From positions 62,001-126,000 of the forward strand of contig CP075525.1 in assembly GCA_025808415.1 (NCBI GenBank): a stretch of DNA of 64,000 nt, read 5' to 3'. Made by a program: the position numbers and the translations under genes. Shown piece after piece: positions 61,970-64,000 of the stretch. The notes under the pieces were generated by a model that saw only the letters and a list, made by a program, of their open reading frames with translations, did not search any database and had not been told where the DNA came from. Source of the stretch: Cyclobacteriaceae bacterium (GTDB lineage: Bacteria; Bacteroidota; Bacteroidia; Cytophagales; Cyclobacteriaceae). Every line of letters starts with the position of its first letter. Position 1 is the stretch's first letter.

Positions 61970-63268
61970 TTAGTAGTTTTCGTAAATCTGTTTCAACAAC
62001 CGTTCCATTTCACTTCGTACGTCAGTCACGGGCACAGTGTAATTGTTGTTCATGTAACTGAAAATAAGAGTGCGGCCTTTTTTCGTTACTAAATATCCGC
62101 TAAGCGAATGATTGTTGCGCAACGTTCCGGTTTTACCGTAAACATACGGTGGTTCATGCTTATATGAATTTCGTAACGTACCGGATTTACCGCCTGCCGC
62201 CAGCAAATGGAATAACCGTTCGCGTTCGACTTTTAAATAAAGCTTGTCCCATAAGGCTACTATGCTTCGCGGTGTAAACAGGTTGTACCGCGACAGACCG
62301 GAGCCATCAACCCAAACGGGGCTGTCGGGCAAATCGAACAAATACTTTTTAGTAATGTGCTGCATGGCTATCTCAGGCTGCAACGTATCGCTAAGCATAC
62401 CGGCACAAACCAACAACAACTGTTCAGCCAGGAAATTATCGCTCTCCTGCATCATTACTTTATAAACACTATCGGCAGGTATGCTGAATAATGTCTTCCG
62501 ATCTTTCCATTCAGCAGGTTTACCAAGCAAATTAACTGGTCGCTTTAGTGTATCGGCCAGCAAATCGGTTACCAACAACGCATTTGATTTAAATGGAATA
62601 TACCATTCTCGGCCTAAACTGGTTTGTTTACCCGGAAAATAATCCGTGCGGTTTGAGCCTACTTCGCGAACAAACGCAGAGGCCCGCTCCGTACTGTCGG
62701 CCAACCAAAAATACTTTTTGAAATAGGTTGGCGTAACCCGAATGCCGGCTGATGTGGGCTGTGTTACTTTATAGGTGTTTCCGTAAATCGGAAAGGGAGA
62801 ACGCTCTGCTGAGTAGGCGTAGTTGTAATCACTCCATGCCCAACCGGGGCCGAGCGATGACGTGTAGAAATTATCACTTGCGTAATACAATTCTTTGGTG
62901 GTGTTTTTTAAAAAATCAACGGTTCGGTTGTTGTTGTATACCTGATCATAAAAAAAGGATGGGTCACCGGTGCCCGAAAAAATAAGTGAGTCGCCTTTGA
63001 TCATGTATTGAAGGGCCGGCAGGGAATCGCCCAATACAGTAAGTGAAGTAAAGAGTGTAAAAATTTTTGTGTTCGAGGCGGGGGTGAAATACTTTTCTCC
63101 ATTGTAGGTGTACAGGGTTTCTTTCTTTAGCGGATCGTACAAAACAAACCCGATATGGTCCTGAAACTTTCTTTCTGCTTCTGCAAAGCTCTTGTTTAAT
63201 TTTTGCCTTGATAGTGGAGAGCAGCCTGCCAGTACAGCAATAATTGAAAAGTAGAAAATATTTTTCAT
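61970..63268 (-). CDS. Lipoprotein D-alanyl-D-alanine carboxypeptidase, PBP4 type
   Basis: 432 residues. Lipobox ending at C16 (VLAGC). Class C penicillin-binding fold: S65-x-x-K68 (ASNTK), SDN in QESDNFLAEQLL, and KTG in YGKTGTLRN. The long middle insert is typical of PBP4/DacB. Removes the terminal D-Ala or cleaves cross-links in peptidoglycan from the periplasmic side. Overlaps the DinB gene by 4 bases at 63265-63268. Confidence 0.9.
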   Translation of the reverse strand: MKNIFYFSIIAVLAGCSPLSRQKLNKSFAEAERKFQDHIGFVLYDPLKKETLYTYNGEKYFTPASNTKIFTLFTSLTVLGDSLPALQYMIKGDSLIFSGTGDPSFFYDQVYNNNRTVDFLKNTTKELYYASDNFYTSSLGPGWAWSDYNYAYSAERSPFPIYGNTYKVTQPTSAGIRVTPTYFKKYFWLADSTERASAFVREVGSNRTDYFPGKQTSLGREWYIPFKSNALLVTDLLADTLKRPVNLLGKPAEWKDRKTLFSIPADSVYKVMMQESDNFLAEQLLLVCAGMLSDTLQPEIAMQHITKKYLFDLPDSPVWVDGSGLSRYNLFTPRSIVALWDKLYLKVERERLFHLLAAGGKSGTLRNSYKHEPPYVYGKTGTLRNNHSLSGYLVTKKGRTLIFSYMNNNYTVPVTDVRSEMERLLKQIYENY

Positions 63269-63813
63269 CGCGAATTCAGGTAACGTTCAATCAACACCTT
63301 TCGGTGGTGGGTTTCATGCCCGGAAATAATGTATCCAATATTCACCACCGAAACAATATTATTGTTTGCAGTACCTGTTCGCTCCAGCATTTCACTACTA
63401 AAACTGGCAAACAAATCAATCGTTGATGCCCTCAGGCGTTTCATTTCTGCGGCCAGTTGTTGCAGGCTGCGGGAATGTGCATTGGCTTGTGGGGCATAAT
63501 CATTCTCTTCAAAACCAGCAAGAGGTGTTTTATCATTCCTTGCAAAGCGAAGTGCACGATAAGCGAAAATGCGTTCGGCATCCATCATGTGGCACAACAA
63601 CTCCTTTACGCTCCATTTTTCTGGCGCATACCTGAAAACTCCTTTGTCTTCTGAGGTGTCCCTCAGCAGGGCTTGCATGGCTTCGCCCGAAGCACCCATA
63701 GCTTCCAGCATGTCCTGCTTCTCAACATGCGAAACATAGTTCCGGTAAAATGCCGGCAGGGTGTTAAAATCAGGTGATGTTTTCATCTCGGGGTACATTA
63801 ATGGTTTTATCAT
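63265..63813 (-). CDS. DinB/YfiT-like putative metalloenzyme
   Basis: 182 residues from the ATG at 63813; the ATGs at 63798 and 63786 are alternatives that reduce overlap with the upstream frame. Helix-bundle metal-site pattern: SVKELLCHMMDAERIFAYR and IISGHETHHRKVL, with His residues of the DinB superfamily. Its stop overlaps the carboxypeptidase start (ATGA), making it the first clearly complete gene of the wall operon. Function not predictable. Confidence 0.82.
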   Translation of the reverse strand: MIKPLMYPEMKTSPDFNTLPAFYRNYVSHVEKQDMLEAMGASGEAMQALLRDTSEDKGVFRYAPEKWSVKELLCHMMDAERIFAYRALRFARNDKTPLAGFEENDYAPQANAHSRSLQQLAAEMKRLRASTIDLFASFSSEMLERTGTANNNIVSVVNIGYIISGHETHHRKVLIERYLNSR

Positions 63814-64000
63814 TTATAGGCTCTTCTAATTTATATTGACTGCTCTTATCAATTGAACGAAGCATAAAACGCCTTAAAAAGCTTTCAACCGGAAGGATTA
63901 AGAAGGCTATGCTTACTTGAACTAAAAATTCAATTACCGGGCTGCTCCCTGTTTCGAAGGTTGAGCCAGCGGCCGTTTGAATAAATTCAATTAATATAAT
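63770..64000 (-). CDS. C-terminal part of an unidentified membrane protein (5' end outside window)
   Basis: The minus frame is open from the window edge to a TGA at 63772-63770: 76 codons with no start inside the window needed. It contains a hydrophobic helix (EFLVQVSIAFLILPV) followed by a charged tail. It overlaps the DinB start by up to 43 bases, less if DinB begins at a later ATG. Probably real because the hydrophobic pattern is protein-like, but too short to identify. Confidence 0.45.
   Translation of the reverse strand: MILIEFIQTAAGSTFETGSSPVIEFLVQVSIAFLILPVESFLRRFMLRSIDKSSQYKLEEPINDKTINVPRDENIT

Overview
The window is a gene-dense chromosomal stretch from a member of the Bacteroidota, most likely a Cytophagia/Cytophagales-type organism. 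This rests on the gliding lipoprotein GldB, a DUF6702/HupE/M1 trio, a SusC-type outer-membrane receptor, several secreted S9 peptidases, a tricorn homologue, a sortilin-like BNR protein, formimidoylglutamate deiminase HutF, the absence of clear Shine-Dalgarno sites, and several matches to the Bacteroidota -7 promoter box TAnnTTTG. I cannot name a genus. I saw no rRNA or tRNA gene and no CRISPR array.

Layout. 1-11 kb: a large secreted protein of unknown function cut by the window edge, prmA, tpiA, gldB with DUF6702, the divergent hupE-like/M1 peptidase pair, a serine/threonine dehydratase and a P-loop ATPase whose promoter carries three tandem 14-bp operator-like repeats. 11-24.7 kb: DNA polymerase I (its proofreading residues are lost), an acyl-CoA ligase, a CBS protein, an S9 peptidase, a dienelactone hydrolase, two-gene and single small cassettes, a 2OG-Fe(II) oxygenase and a convergent histidine kinase/response regulator pair. 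24.8-32.4 kb: secreted hydrolases (esterase-like lipoprotein, S9 peptidase, tricorn) and a candidate 33-residue membrane peptide.

32.4-38.9 kb is the accessory part. A GC-rich structured element is followed by a markedly AT-rich four-gene block (zinc-ribbon protein, HNH nuclease, small unknown protein, SF1 helicase with a C-terminal nuclease-like domain) whose first three genes overlap. This looks like an acquired anti-invader or DNA-processing module. It is followed by a Fic enzyme carrying an AbiEi-like N-terminal domain and operator-like repeats upstream.

39-56.6 kb: a calcium-type P-ATPase, a stand-alone TonB-dependent receptor, a WD40-caspase fusion, a third S9 peptidase, a sortilin-like BNR protein, and a membrane GAF sensor downstream of a redoxin. 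56.7-64 kb: histidine-degradation genes hutF and hutG, separated by a RAYT-like HUH transposase and an upstream array of about eleven small palindromes. Upstream of hutG is a tight operon with DinB, PBP4-type carboxypeptidase, NagZ-type glycosidase and two small membrane coiled-coil proteins, which suggests cell-wall turnover. Several intergenic gaps hold repeats with inverted ends, two of which belong to one MITE-like family.
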